Made by a program: the position numbers and the translations under genes. DNA of 64,000 nucleotides. It comes from CAYLSV01 sp964386435 (GTDB taxonomy: Bacteria; Planctomycetota; Phycisphaerae; Tepidisphaerales; Tepidisphaeraceae). Under the pieces are notes generated by a model. The model was not told where the DNA came from. It searched no databases and saw only the letters and a list, made by a program, of their open reading frames with translations. The DNA lies in assembly GCA_964386435.1 (NCBI GenBank), contig CAYLSV010000008.1, forward strand, positions 3,405 through 67,404, in the 5' to 3' direction. Positions 56,203 through 64,000 of this stretch are shown here, piece by piece. The number at the start of each line of letters is the position of its first letter. Position 1 is the stretch's first letter.

Positions 56203-59200
56203 ATGGCCGAAACGTGGCGGCCGGGGGCTCAGGTGCGTCCACGCCGACTGCGCCGCCGACGCCTGCTCGCCGCCGCCGCGGCCGTGGGGCTCATCGGCAT
56301 CCTGGGCGGCTACCGACACGTCACCCACCCCGAGTGGCTGCGGCAGCAAACCGAGTCGTTCCTCGGCGATCGGCTCGGCGGCGAGGTGACCATCGGCCAG
56401 GCATCGTTCGGCCTCTTCGACGGCTTATCGCTCACCGACGTGCAGCTCATCCCGCCGGAGCACGACGCCCCGCTGCTCGCCGCCCGGCAGGTTCGCGTCG
56501 GGTTGGAACTCAACGACGCGCCCGGCAGTTGGAAGAACCTCATCCGCCTCGGCACGCTCACCGCAATCGACCCGCAGCTGAACATCGTCGAAACTGACGC
56601 CGGCTCGTGGAATCTGCTGGCCCTGCGGCCCCCCGCCGGCGACGAATCGGCCGGGCCGGCGATGCTGCCGCCGGATCTGCCGCGGGTGATTCTGCGCAAC
56701 GGTAGCCTGAGCTACGAGCGGCCCGGCGGCATGACCGGTTCGTTCGACGTCGAGGCCCAACTGCTGCCCGCCGCCGACGGCACGTACACCGTGCAGCTCC
56801 AAAGCCGCGGCCGCCGCGGCGGCGAAGGGCCGCGGGCGACCGGGCTCATCGACCCGATCGGCGGCACGGTGACGGTGCAGGTCGCCGGGTTGGCGCTGGG
56901 CGACGACGACGTGCTCGACATCCTGCCCGGCCAGGTACGGCGATGGTGGGAGCGGCTGAACATCGACGGCGAGCTCGACGTGCCGGAAATCGTGTGGCAA
57001 CCGGCCGACGATTCGTGGGAGGTGGCCGTGGCGTTGCAGGACGCGTCGCTGCGCGTGCCGCCGGACGTGTGGCAGAGCCCGGCTCAAACCGAGCGGCGGG
57101 CGGCGCTGGCGACGCTCGTCGCCCTGCTCGTGCNNNNNNNNNNCGTCGAGCAGTCGGCGCTGCCCGAAGCGTGGCGCGGGCAGATGCTGCGGTACCTGCG
57201 GCCCGACCCGCTGACGCTCGAGCGGGTCCGCGGCATGGTCCGTCTGCGGCCGGGCGGCGTGACGATCTCGAACCTGATCGGCGAACTCGAGGGCTCGCCG
57301 CTGCGGATCGACGGCATTATCGACGGCTACGGCCCGGCGGTGCCGCTGGACATCCGGCTGCGGACGCCACGCGGCCAGGCGTTCGTTTTGCCCGAAGAAC
57401 CGGCATATTTGCCGGGTTTGCCGGATCAGGTGCGCGACGTGTGGCGGCGGTTTCGACCCTCAGGCCGGGCGCGGCTGGACGTGAGCCTCAAGCGCGACGA
57501 GCCCGGCGGGCGGCCGGTCGTCGAGGGCGAGCTGGCCGTGCTCGACGGCAACTTCCGGCTCGACCGATTGCCCTACCCGATCACCCGCGCCACCGGCACC
57601 ATCGCCATTGACCGCGACGAGGCGGCCGATCAGGACCGCGTGACGCTCTACGGCCTGCGCGGCGTCGGGCCAACCGGGTCGGTGAACGCCGACGCCGTCG
57701 TGCAGGTCGACGGCACCATCCAGCCGCTGGACAACAAGGCCGGTTTCGCCCTGCAAATCCGGGCGTCCGACGTCTCGCTCGACGACGCGCTCATCGCCGC
57801 CCTGCCGGGGCCGGTGCGGCAGATTGTGGCGACGTTCGATGGCAGCGGCACGTTCGCCGACGTGCGGGCGCGGGGCGACGTGACCGTCGACGTCAGCCGA
57901 CCCGAGGGGCGGGACAAGCGGTGGTCGATCTCGACGCGGCTCGACCTCGCCGACGGGGCCGGGCGGTTCGACGGGTTCCCGTACCCGGTCGACAACCTGC
58001 GGGGCGTCGTGGAGGTCGGGCAGGACGTGGCGTTCATCCGCGATCTCACGTTCGGCGACGGCGAGGCGCGCGGCAAGCTCGGCGGCCGGGTGGAGTGGGG
58101 CAACGACCAGCCGGTGCGGCCGACTTTGACGATTTCTGCGGAGAATGTGCCGATCGACGAGGAGTTGATCGCGGCGTTGCCACTCGAGGCGCGGGCGGCG
58201 CTGGGGCGGTTACGGCCGGGCGGGCTGGTGGACGTGGCGGGCGAGGTGCGGCCGGGCGAGACGTCGGCGCAGCCGAGCTTCGACTTCAGGGTGAAGGCGA
58301 AGCAGGCGACGCTGCGGCCGCTTGGCGGCGAGCTGGCGCTGGAGAATGCGGCGGCCGAATTCCGCGTGACCCCGGCGTTGCTGACGATCGAGAACGCCGG
58401 CGGCGACATCGTCGGCGGCGGCTCGGCCACGGCAACGGGCACGCTGACGCTGGGCGACGAGCCGCGGCTGGCGTTGGACGTGACGGCGAGCGAAGTCGCA
58501 TTTTCCCCGGAACTTCGGGACGATTTGCCGGAGAACGCACGGGCGGCGTGGGACTGGCTGGCGATCGAAGGGGCGGCCGACGTGGCGCTAAATTACGACG
58601 GCGGGCTGGCGTTCATCGAGGGTGAGCTGCCGCGCGGGGCGGCGTTCGAGGCGACGATCGAGCCGCGCGGGGCGCGGGTGCGGCCGTCGGGCGTGCCTTA
58701 CGAAGTGGGCGAATTGTCCGGGAAAATCCGCGTCACGCCGGAGCGGGTGTTTTTGGAGGACGTCGTTGGGCGACACGCAAACGGCGCCCGCGTGACGGTC
58801 AGCGGCAATGGCAAACCGATCACCACGGACCAGCGCGGCCCGGCCACGCTGTGGTCGCTGGCGGCGACGCTGACGGACGCGCCGGTTGATGACGATCTGC
58901 GGACCGCCCTGCCGGCGGCGGTGCGGGAGCTGGTGACGCAGCTGGAACTGGGCGGCGTGGTGTCGCTGGAGCTGCCGACGCTGGACGTGCTGCTGCTGGC
59001 GGACGGCTCGCCGCCGGACGTGAACTTTGACGCGCGGCTGCGAGGCGAGGCGTTGGGGTTGAGCGTGGGCGTGCCGGTGACGGAGGCGACGGCGGCGCTG
59101 TCGGTGGCGGGCAGCGTGCGGAACGAGGTGGTGACAACGCTCGGCGGCGATATATCGGCAAAAACCCTGCAAATGGCCGGCCGGCCGGTGGCGGATGTGG

Positions 59201-59880
59201 CGGCGACGTTTAAGCGGGAGGCGGGCGTGTTGGAGTTCAACGAGTTGCAGGCGACGTTCGCCGGGGGCGGGCTGTCGGGGTCGGCGGAGCTGACGCTGCC
59301 CGAGGCGGGGCCGCGGGCGTACGCGTTGGATTTAACGTTGCGGGAGGCCGACGCGCGGCTCTTGGTGCCGACGCCACCGGGGGGCGAGCCGGTGACGGCG
59401 GCGGTGACGGCCACGTTGTTCGCCGAGGGCCGGGTTGGCGAGGCGTCGTCGCGGCGCGGCAGGGGCGACGTGCGGATCGAGGGTGTGGGCGGCGGGACGA
59501 TGGTGCGGTTGCCGCTGGTGATGGGCGTGTTGCAGGTGGTGAGCCTCGCGCTGCCGAAGGAGGGCGGGTTCACCTCGGCGACGGCGAGCTATGCGCTGGA
59601 TGACCAGACGCTGCTCATCGAGAACGTCGACATCTCCGGCGGCGACATCGCCCTGCGCGGCGGCGGTCGGCTCGACTTCGCCACCGGCAACGTGAACCTG
59701 AACCTTCAGGCGGAGAACCCGGGCCTGAAAAACGTCCCGATCTTCGGCGACTTATTGGCCGCGGCCCGCAACGAGATGGTCAACATCCGCGTCCGCGGGA
59801 CGATCGACAACCCGGAGGTGAGCAACACCCCGCTGGCGACGTTCACGACGACGGTGGACGAGGTGCTGCGGGGGGAGTGA
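56203..59880 (+). CDS. AsmA-like envelope protein, with assembly gap
   Basis: About 1225 residues with one N-terminal helix (RRLLAAAAAVGLIGILGG) and a long periplasmic beta-rich body. DUF3971/AsmA-type repeats include LGGEVTIGQASFGLFDGLSL, GLRGVGPTGSVNADAVVQVD, FPYPVDNLRGVVEVGQDVAF and C-terminal LRGGGRLDFATGNVNLNLQA. Such proteins are thought to bridge membranes for lipid transport or outer-membrane assembly. Ten Ns at 57134-57143 interrupt it without breaking the frame as drawn. Its 3' end (59852-59880) is duplicated at 60041. Confidence 0.88.
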   Translation: MAETWRPGAQVRPRRLRRRRLLAAAAAVGLIGILGGYRHVTHPEWLRQQTESFLGDRLGGEVTIGQASFGLFDGLSLTDVQLIPPEHDAPLLAARQVRVGLELNDAPGSWKNLIRLGTLTAIDPQLNIVETDAGSWNLLALRPPAGDESAGPAMLPPDLPRVILRNGSLSYERPGGMTGSFDVEAQLLPAADGTYTVQLQSRGRRGGEGPRATGLIDPIGGTVTVQVAGLALGDDDVLDILPGQVRRWWERLNIDGELDVPEIVWQPADDSWEVAVALQDASLRVPPDVWQSPAQTERRAALATLVALLVXXXXVEQSALPEAWRGQMLRYLRPDPLTLERVRGMVRLRPGGVTISNLIGELEGSPLRIDGIIDGYGPAVPLDIRLRTPRGQAFVLPEEPAYLPGLPDQVRDVWRRFRPSGRARLDVSLKRDEPGGRPVVEGELAVLDGNFRLDRLPYPITRATGTIAIDRDEAADQDRVTLYGLRGVGPTGSVNADAVVQVDGTIQPLDNKAGFALQIRASDVSLDDALIAALPGPVRQIVATFDGSGTFADVRARGDVTVDVSRPEGRDKRWSISTRLDLADGAGRFDGFPYPVDNLRGVVEVGQDVAFIRDLTFGDGEARGKLGGRVEWGNDQPVRPTLTISAENVPIDEELIAALPLEARAALGRLRPGGLVDVAGEVRPGETSAQPSFDFRVKAKQATLRPLGGELALENAAAEFRVTPALLTIENAGGDIVGGGSATATGTLTLGDEPRLALDVTASEVAFSPELRDDLPENARAAWDWLAIEGAADVALNYDGGLAFIEGELPRGAAFEATIEPRGARVRPSGVPYEVGELSGKIRVTPERVFLEDVVGRHANGARVTVSGNGKPITTDQRGPATLWSLAATLTDAPVDDDLRTALPAAVRELVTQLELGGVVSLELPTLDVLLLADGSPPDVNFDARLRGEALGLSVGVPVTEATAALSVAGSVRNEVVTTLGGDISAKTLQMAGRPVADVAATFKREAGVLEFNELQATFAGGGLSGSAELTLPEAGPRAYALDLTLREADARLLVPTPPGGEPVTAAVTATLFAEGRVGEASSRRGRGDVRIEGVGGGTMVRLPLVMGVLQVVSLALPKEGGFTSATASYALDDQTLLIENVDISGGDIALRGGGRLDFATGNVNLNLQAENPGLKNVPIFGDLLAAARNEMVNIRVRGTIDNPEVSNTPLATFTTTVDEVLRGE
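57134..57143. other. Assembly gap (10 N)
   Basis: Gap inside the AsmA-like gene near residue 310. Reading frame continues as drawn, so the true length is probably a multiple of three plus one or simply unknown. Confidence 0.9.
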
Positions 59881-60210
59881 GGGGAAGTGTGACTTGGTGA
59901 AGTATGACGTGGGGAAGTGTGACTTGGTGAAGTGTGACGTGTTGATTTGCCGGACACGCCTTGCAGCCTCTTCCGGCAATCCAACACGTCATACTTCACC
60001 ACGTCATACTTCCACCACCTCGGCGGCACGTTTTTCGGCGGCGGTGGACGAGGTGCTGCGGGGGAGTAGGGAGAAGTTCGAGTTGGTGAAGTATGACGTG
60101 TTGATTTGCCGGATAGGTTCCGCAGCGTATTCGGCAAATCAACACGTCACACTTCACCACGTCACACTTCCACTGCGGCCTCGGCGGCGCGCTTTTCCGC
60201 GGCGGTGGGT
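59852..60210. repeat. Tandem duplication of the asmA/uvsE junction with hairpin arrays
   Basis: The 3' end of the AsmA gene (59852-59888, GGTGGACGAGGTGCTGCGGG and following) recurs at 60041-60077. Each copy is followed by an inverted repeat of TATGACGTG/GAAGT words: arms 59896-59954/59971-60019 and 60080-60114/60129-60176. Before the second copy lies a piece resembling the 3' end of uvsE (60019-60050 versus 60178-60210). A unit of [asmA 3' end, hairpin, uvsE 3' end] is thus present twice. Confidence 0.75.
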
Positions 60211-61169
60211 TTGCGGAGGGGGAAGTCGTCGGCGGGACCGGTGGCTTGGGGCCACTCGTTTCGCAGGGCGGCGATGGCTTGTTCCTTGCCGCGGGCCTCG
60301 ACCTCGAGCCACGGGATGTGGCGGTAGGCGGGGGGCATCATGGTGATGAACTGGCTGTGGTAGCGGTCGCGGAACGCGGCGTCGCCGTTGGAGACGTGGT
60401 AGAGGGCCATGTCCGGGTGGGGCCACGTCTCGGCGGCAAGGCGGGTGTATTCGGTGACCGACTCGTGGGCGTAATCGTCGAGTTCTTCCTTGATCACGTG
60501 ATGGTGGCAGTCGAAGACCATGGGCACCTTCGCCCGTTGGCAGACGTCGAGGATGTCGGCGGCCGAGTAGCTGTACTCGTCGTTCTCCAGCGTCAGCCGG
60601 CCACGGACCGACTCGGGCAATTGCTCGATGGCGGCGACAAGCTCATCGGCCCGCCCGGCCTTGCCGCCGTGGATGTTCATGAGGTTCCAGGGCGTCCGCG
60701 AGAGGCCCATGAGGTCGAACGCGAGGCCGTGCTTTTCCAGGATAATCGTGCTGGTCCGGCAGACCTTTCTTCGCTCGGCGTTGAGGACGCAGAACTGGTC
60801 CGGGTGGATAACGAGCCTGATGCCCAGGCGCTTGGCCCGTCGGCCGACGCCGGCGAGGTTGGCGGCCATGCTCTCCAGCACCTTCTGCCCGGTGGCGTAG
60901 TCCGAGAGCGGAAAGATGTTGGAGCTGATGCGGTAGAGTTTGATGCCCCGCCGGTGGCAGTAGCCCAGCGTCCAGTCGAGGTGGCGGAGGTTTTGCCAGT
61001 AAATCCGCCGCAATTCCGCCGGCCGCTGGGTCGGGCCGAGCGAGAGAAACCGGGCCCGGGTGATCGCGCGGTACCGGCACTGCCCGTCGCTGGAAAGGCA
61101 CACGAGACCGAGTTCGGGGAGGTTGAGCCTGACCACGCGGGGCAGGCAGCAACCTGCGTGCCCGGCCAT
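60162..61169 (-). CDS. uvsE: UV damage endonuclease UvsE
   Basis: A 335-residue TIM-barrel DNA repair nuclease that nicks 5' of UV photoproducts. N-terminal LGLVCLSSDGQCRYRAI, NLRHLDWTLGYCHRRGIKLY, RISSNIFPLSDYA, VIHPDQFCVLNA, LTLENDEYSYSAADILDVCQ and MVFDCHHHV match the family. An internal GTG at 61136 (MRLNLPELGLVCLS-type) is also a possible start. Its C-terminus overlaps a duplicated junction (60019-60210). It is divergent from hicA with only 14 bases between starts as drawn. Confidence 0.93.
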   Translation of the reverse strand: MAGHAGCCLPRVVRLNLPELGLVCLSSDGQCRYRAITRARFLSLGPTQRPAELRRIYWQNLRHLDWTLGYCHRRGIKLYRISSNIFPLSDYATGQKVLESMAANLAGVGRRAKRLGIRLVIHPDQFCVLNAERRKVCRTSTIILEKHGLAFDLMGLSRTPWNLMNIHGGKAGRADELVAAIEQLPESVRGRLTLENDEYSYSAADILDVCQRAKVPMVFDCHHHVIKEELDDYAHESVTEYTRLAAETWPHPDMALYHVSNGDAAFRDRYHSQFITMMPPAYRHIPWLEVEARGKEQAIAALRNEWPQATGPADDFPLRKPTAAEKRAAEAAVEV

Positions 61170-61183
61170 ATACTGATGCCGCG

Positions 61184-61381
61184 ATGACCAGTCGCCGACT
61201 CATCCAGATCGTCGAGCAGCACGGGTGGTATCCGATCAAGGGCAGCGGATCGAGCCACCGGCATTTCAAGCACGACGAGCGGCCCGGCCGCGTTACAATC
61301 GTCCACCCAAGAAGAGATGTTCCTCCCGGCACCGTGCGCAGCGTGCTGCGGCAGGCAGGACTGGATCCGAAGACGAGGTGA
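61184..61381 (+). CDS. hicA: HicA-family mRNA interferase toxin
   Basis: A 65-residue protein with the double-stranded RNA-binding-like HicA fold: RRLIQIVEQHGWYPIKGSGS, then SHRHFKHDERPGRVTI with the catalytic His. It ends DVPPGTVRSVLRQAGLD, typical for the family. It precedes hicB by a single base. Expected role: translation-inhibiting RNase of a type II module. Confidence 0.92.
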   Translation: MTSRRLIQIVEQHGWYPIKGSGSSHRHFKHDERPGRVTIVHPRRDVPPGTVRSVLRQAGLDPKTR

Positions 61382-61666
61382 ATGATGAGATTGATTTATC
61401 CGGTTGCCATTCACAAAGACCCTGACTCCTGCTACGGCGTCTCGGTGCCCGACATGCCCGGCTGCATCAGCGCCGGCGACGATTATGCCGAGGCCCTCGA
61501 CATGGTGGTGGAGGCCATCACGATGCACATGGAGGGCATGCTGGAAGACGGCGACCCAATCCCGACGCCGTCGCGGATTGAGGATTGGCAGGATCACGAG
61601 GATTTCGCCGACGCCCAGCTTTGGGCCTTGGTGCAGGTCGAGGTGCCGGTGCCGGTGGCGGCGTAA
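61382..61666 (+). CDS. hicB: HicB-family antitoxin
   Basis: A 94-residue protein with the partially degraded RNase H fold of HicB: LIYPVAIHKDPDSCYGVSVP, DMPGCISAGDDYAEALDMVV, EAITMHMEGMLEDGDPIPTP. No DNA-binding domain is evident at the C-terminus, which is acidic and ends VEVPVPVAA. It neutralises HicA. The gene starts at 61382 (a second ATG follows at once) and converges with the alkA-like gene by 1 base of spacing. Confidence 0.92.
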   Translation: MMRLIYPVAIHKDPDSCYGVSVPDMPGCISAGDDYAEALDMVVEAITMHMEGMLEDGDPIPTPSRIEDWQDHEDFADAQLWALVQVEVPVPVAA

Positions 61667-61667
61667 A

Positions 61668-62309
61668 TCACTCGCCTTTGCCGCCGCGCCAGAGGTACCA
61701 GGTGGCAATGCTCCGCCACGGCTGCCACGGCTGGGCCATCTCGCGGAACTGTTTTTTTGTCGGACGTTCCGGCAGTTCGTAGGCCCGGCGGGCGCCTTCG
61801 AGGGCGCCCAAATCGTCGACCGGCAGCACGTCAGGGCGGCCGTAGCAGAACATCAGGATCATCTCGGCCGTCCAGCGGCCGACGCCCTTCACCTTCGTCA
61901 GTTCGAGAATCATCGCCTCGTCGTCGAGCCGGCCCAGGCGGTTGAGCTTCAGCTCGCCGTCGATAATCTTCTCGCTCAGGTCGATCAGGTAGCTTCTTTT
62001 CTGCCTGCTGATGCCGCAGTGGCGGATCGTCTCGTCGTCCAGGCCGCCGGTGAGGGCCGCCAGGACCGTTGGCGGCGTCGGGCGTTTGCGGGGGAAATGC
62101 TCGCGGAACCGCCCGAACAGCGTCGTCGCCCCGGCCGTGCTGATCTGCTGGCTGAAAATGCTTTGGCACAGCACGACGAACACGTCCTTCCGCGGCCGCA
62201 GCGTGCACGGGCCGGCGATGCCGATCAATTGCTTCATCACCGGGTCCGCCGCCGCCAGATGCCGCTCGGCGGCGGACCAATCGACCTTGCCGTCATCGCG
62301 GAACCACAC
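61668..62309 (-). CDS. DNA-3-methyladenine glycosylase, HhH-GPD (AlkA-like)
   Basis: A 213-residue base-excision glycosylase. HhH-GPD core: VVLCQSIFSQQISTAGATTL, KVKGVGRWTAEMILMFCYGR (hairpin-helix-hairpin), then DVLPVDDLGALEGARRAYEL with the catalytic Asp. It removes alkylated purines. The upstream frame is a hairpin repeat with no coding character, so GTG 62309 (VWFRDDGKVDWSAAERHL) was chosen. It lacks the N-terminal domain of E. coli AlkA, as many bacterial homologues do. Confidence 0.9.
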   Translation of the reverse strand: MWFRDDGKVDWSAAERHLAAADPVMKQLIGIAGPCTLRPRKDVFVVLCQSIFSQQISTAGATTLFGRFREHFPRKRPTPPTVLAALTGGLDDETIRHCGISRQKRSYLIDLSEKIIDGELKLNRLGRLDDEAMILELTKVKGVGRWTAEMILMFCYGRPDVLPVDDLGALEGARRAYELPERPTKKQFREMAQPWQPWRSIATWYLWRGGKGE

Positions 62310-62317
62310 GCCGCAGC

Positions 62318-62431
62318 GTAGCTGCGGAAGTGACGAGTGATGAACTGCGGAGTGATGAATGCCGGAAAGACAAGGCCGCGCGGCATGGTCCGGCACTCAC
62401 CACTCGGCAACTCATCACTCGTCACTTCCGC
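62318..62431. repeat. Large simple-sequence inverted repeat, with REP-like head
   Basis: GTAGCTGC (62318-62325) is followed by a hairpin: GCGGAAGTGACGAGTGATGA (62324-62343) and its exact inverse at 62412-62431, with an inner arm AGTGATGAATGCCGG (62351-62365) pairing with 62390-62404 at two mismatches. It lies in the divergent spacer of alkA-like and yggS genes. Confidence 0.85.
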
Positions 62432-62458
62432 CAGCACTTCCCTCGCTACACTCCCCCC

Positions 62459-63217
62459 GTGGCCGAGGCAACTCTTCCTGACAAGCTCCAGTCCGTGCGT
62501 GACCGCATCGCCAAGGCGTGTGCCGACCACGGCCGCGACCCGGTGGGCGTGCTGCTGATCGCCGTGACCAAACACGCCGCCCCCGAGCAGATCCGCGAGG
62601 CGATGAACCTCGGGCTGGCCGACTTCGGCGAAAACCGCGTGCAGCAACTCGCCCAGCGGGCCCCGCAGCTCAACGAGTACCATGCCCGCCGCCGCACCCT
62701 GGGCGGCGAGGGCAAGGTCCCCGACCGCCTCCGCTGGCACATGGTCGGCCGCTTGCAGCGGAACAAGGTCCGCCAACTCCTGCCGCACACGAGTTTGATC
62801 CACAGCGTCGACTCGCTGCGGCTGGCCGAGGAGATCAGCGAGCAGGCGACCAAGATCGGCAAGGAGCAGGCGGTGCTGCTGCAGGTGAACTGCTCCGACG
62901 AGGGGCAAAAAGCCGGCGTCGCCGTGGGGGCCGCGTCACACCTCGGCGAGGAAATGGCCACGCTGCCCAATTTGCGGCTGGCCGGCTTGATGACCATGGC
63001 CGCCATCGACGCCGACGCGCAGGCCGCCCGGCAGACCTTCAACCGATTGCGCGACATCTTCGACGACATGAAAAAGGCCGAGATCGGCGGCGAAGGCTTC
63101 CGCCACCTCTCAATGGGCATGAGCCGCGACCTCGAGCCGGCCATCGCCGAAGGGGCCACCCTCATCCGCATCGGCACCGACCTGTTCGGCGAACCCACCG
63201 ACGACGACGCGGCATGA
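62459..63217 (+). CDS. YggS/PROSC family PLP-binding protein
   Basis: A 252-residue fold-type III PLP protein that helps maintain PLP and amino-acid balance. PLP lysine in LIAVTKHAAPEQIREAMNLG, GLADFGENRVQQ, HMVGRLQRNKVRQLLPHTSL, IHSVDSLRLAEEISE, GLMTMAAIDADAQ and SMGMSRDLEPAIAEGATLIR, with IGTDLFG near the end, are all family landmarks. GTG at 62459 was chosen because upstream codons are hairpin sequence. Confidence 0.92.
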   Translation: MAEATLPDKLQSVRDRIAKACADHGRDPVGVLLIAVTKHAAPEQIREAMNLGLADFGENRVQQLAQRAPQLNEYHARRRTLGGEGKVPDRLRWHMVGRLQRNKVRQLLPHTSLIHSVDSLRLAEEISEQATKIGKEQAVLLQVNCSDEGQKAGVAVGAASHLGEEMATLPNLRLAGLMTMAAIDADAQAARQTFNRLRDIFDDMKKAEIGGEGFRHLSMGMSRDLEPAIAEGATLIRIGTDLFGEPTDDDAA

Positions 63218-63246
63218 GGTGACCGCATGACGCGACACACGTTGTA

Positions 63247-63271
63247 AGAAGCCGCGGGGAGAGCGGCTTCT
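63247..63271 (+). terminator. Hairpin after yggS
   Basis: AGAAGCCGC, a 7-base loop, GCGGCTTCT: a 9-bp perfect stem 29 bases after the stop codon. No strong T-run follows, so it may be a weak or factor-assisted terminator. Confidence 0.45.
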
Positions 63272-63325
63272 CGCCCAACCGCAAGATGCGACTTCAAAGG
63301 ACGATTCGCACCCGGCGCACGCCAA

Positions 63326-63355
63326 ACCGCAGGTTCCGAATTCGGAACCTGCGGT
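63326..63355. terminator. Perfect palindrome between convergent genes
   Basis: ACCGCAGGTTCCGAA and TTCGGAACCTGCGGT are exact inverse complements (15-bp arms, no loop). It lies between yggS (plus) and a small membrane-protein gene (minus), so it may serve both as a bidirectional terminator or a recombination-like site. Confidence 0.5.
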
Positions 63356-63394
63356 CGGCTCTCCACTTCCGCAGCGGATCGGGTTGCCCCGCGC

Positions 63395-63520
63395 TCACGC
63401 CGCCAGCAAACCGGCACTGCCGGCGGCGCACAGCAGGGCCAGGCACGCGGCCGTGAACGCCAACGCGTAGCGGCGGACCTTCTTGTTCTCAGGCTTCAGG
63501 GGCAGTTCTTGCTCGCTCAT
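63395..63520 (-). CDS. Small single-helix membrane protein
   Basis: A 41-residue protein, MSEQELPLKPENKKVRRYAL then FTAACLALLCAAGSAGLLAA, with one C-terminal membrane helix and a Lys/Arg-rich inside. It has a good Shine-Dalgarno (GGAGAAAACG) before the ATG at 63520. Longer upstream translation is not protein-like. Function is unknown; such small single-pass proteins are often regulators or parts of larger complexes. Confidence 0.6.
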   Translation of the reverse strand: MSEQELPLKPENKKVRRYALAFTAACLALLCAAGSAGLLAA

Positions 63521-63601
63521 CGTTTTCTCCCGGTAAATGGTTAGGGCGTCGGCACCGTGCCGCACGTCCCATCTCACGCATCGGGCAGAACGCGACGCGA
63601 C

Positions 63602-64000
63602 TTAACCGCTCGCGGCCGGGAGCGTGAGCACGGCCGTCGTGCCGGCGCCGGGGCGGGAGTCGATGACGAACGTGCCGTCGTTCCGCTCGGCGGTGAGGCG
63701 GACCAGGAACAGCCCCAGACCCATGCCCTTGCCGGGGGGCTTGGTGGTGAAAANNNNNNNNNNCCTGCCGCAGCACCTCCGGCGGCATGCCCGGGCCGCG
63801 GTCGGTCACGGCGAAGCTCACCTTCCCCGCCTCGTGGCCGATGCGCAAGACGACGTTCGGGCGGCCCTCCATCGCGTCGATGGCGTTGCCGACCAGCAGC
63901 GCCAGCGCCTGCTCCAGCGCCCGCGGCTGCACCGCCACGGCCGGCACGCCGGGGGCCACGTCCAGCCGCACGCCCTCCCGCACCACCGCCCGCCCCGCCG
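63602..64000 (-). CDS. Histidine kinase C-terminal ATPase domain, 5' end outside the window
   Basis: The upstream (N-terminal) part lies beyond the window. Visible: N-box LEQALALLVGNAIDAMEG, G1-box VTDRGPGMPPEVLRQ, an assembly gap of 10 N (63754-63763) that shifts the frame, then FTTKPPGKGMGLGLFLVRLT (F and G2 boxes) and C-terminal PGAGTTAVLTLPAASG. The gap falls between G1 and F boxes, where a few residues are missing. Sensor and phospho-histidine regions are not seen. Confidence 0.88.
63754..63763. other. Assembly gap (10 N)
   Basis: Gap inside the partial histidine-kinase gene; it shifts the drawn reading frame, so its true length is not 10. Confidence 0.9.

Overview
The window is GC-rich, densely coded DNA that looks bacterial and most probably planctomycete, likely class Phycisphaerae. 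The support is a giant exported protein with the planctomycete-type LEPR-XLL sorting motif, a DUF4212/SSS symporter pair, lptF/lptG-like permeases, a Sel1-repeat secreted protein, and many small secreted proteins without close functional assignment. Five runs of N (8720-8729, 21856-22043, 46004-46027, 57134-57143, 63754-63763) mark a draft or metagenome scaffold. The three 10-N runs look like placeholders of unknown true size. No rRNA, tRNA or CRISPR array was seen.

Layout. 1-9.1 kb: LEPR-XLL protein, gatC-gatA, a secreted protein of unknown function, and a minus-strand set of KDPG aldolase, a SufS-SufE fusion and a SufT-like protein. 9.3-16 kb: cytosine-deaminase-like enzyme, GAPDH, two tandem PIN-domain toxin/antitoxin pairs and a GH57 branching enzyme. 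16-22 kb: a REP-associated tyrosine transposase (RAYT), PcrA/UvrD helicase, a YeaO-like DUF488 protein, ComF and an aminotransferase. 22-33 kb: two LptF/LptG permeases, then a minus-strand run of purA, a small Cys-rich gene, nfo, circularly permuted ATP-grasp, alpha-E and a solute-binding protein. 33-43 kb: Sel1 protein, an arsR-arsM-membrane protein unit, and a minus-strand unit of an unknown protein, a substrate-binding/OmpA fusion and a VWA protein, then a secreted acetolactate-decarboxylase-like protein. 43-54 kb: response-regulator/GAF protein, unusual Fur, cdsA, alginate-lyase-like protein, the DUF4212-SSS pair, and a histidine kinase/receiver/GGDEF cluster. 54-64 kb: GT39-like glycosyltransferase, AsmA-like protein, uvsE, hicAB, alkA-like glycosylase, yggS and a partial histidine kinase.

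The most striking signal lies between the genes. About twenty copies of a palindrome start with GTAGCTGC and end with GCAGT. They keep these ends but change the stem in a base-pair-compensated way, giving at least seven stem classes. They mostly occur as inverted pairs. A second family, GTAGCCCC...GGGGGTTTT, also begins with GTAG and also varies its stem. GTAG at the foot of a palindrome is the known hallmark of REP elements mobilised by RAYT transposases, and the single RAYT gene at 16.1-16.6 kb is flanked by copies on both sides. Three genes take their stop codon from the GTAG of a repeat. A third set of intergenic hairpins has simple-sequence stems, and one gene junction near 60 kb is tandemly duplicated together with such a hairpin.

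Functional themes are Fe-S cluster assembly, arsenic methylation, envelope biogenesis (lipopolysaccharide export, CDP-diacylglycerol synthesis, AsmA), DNA repair (nfo, uvsE, alkA, pcrA) and c-di-GMP signalling.
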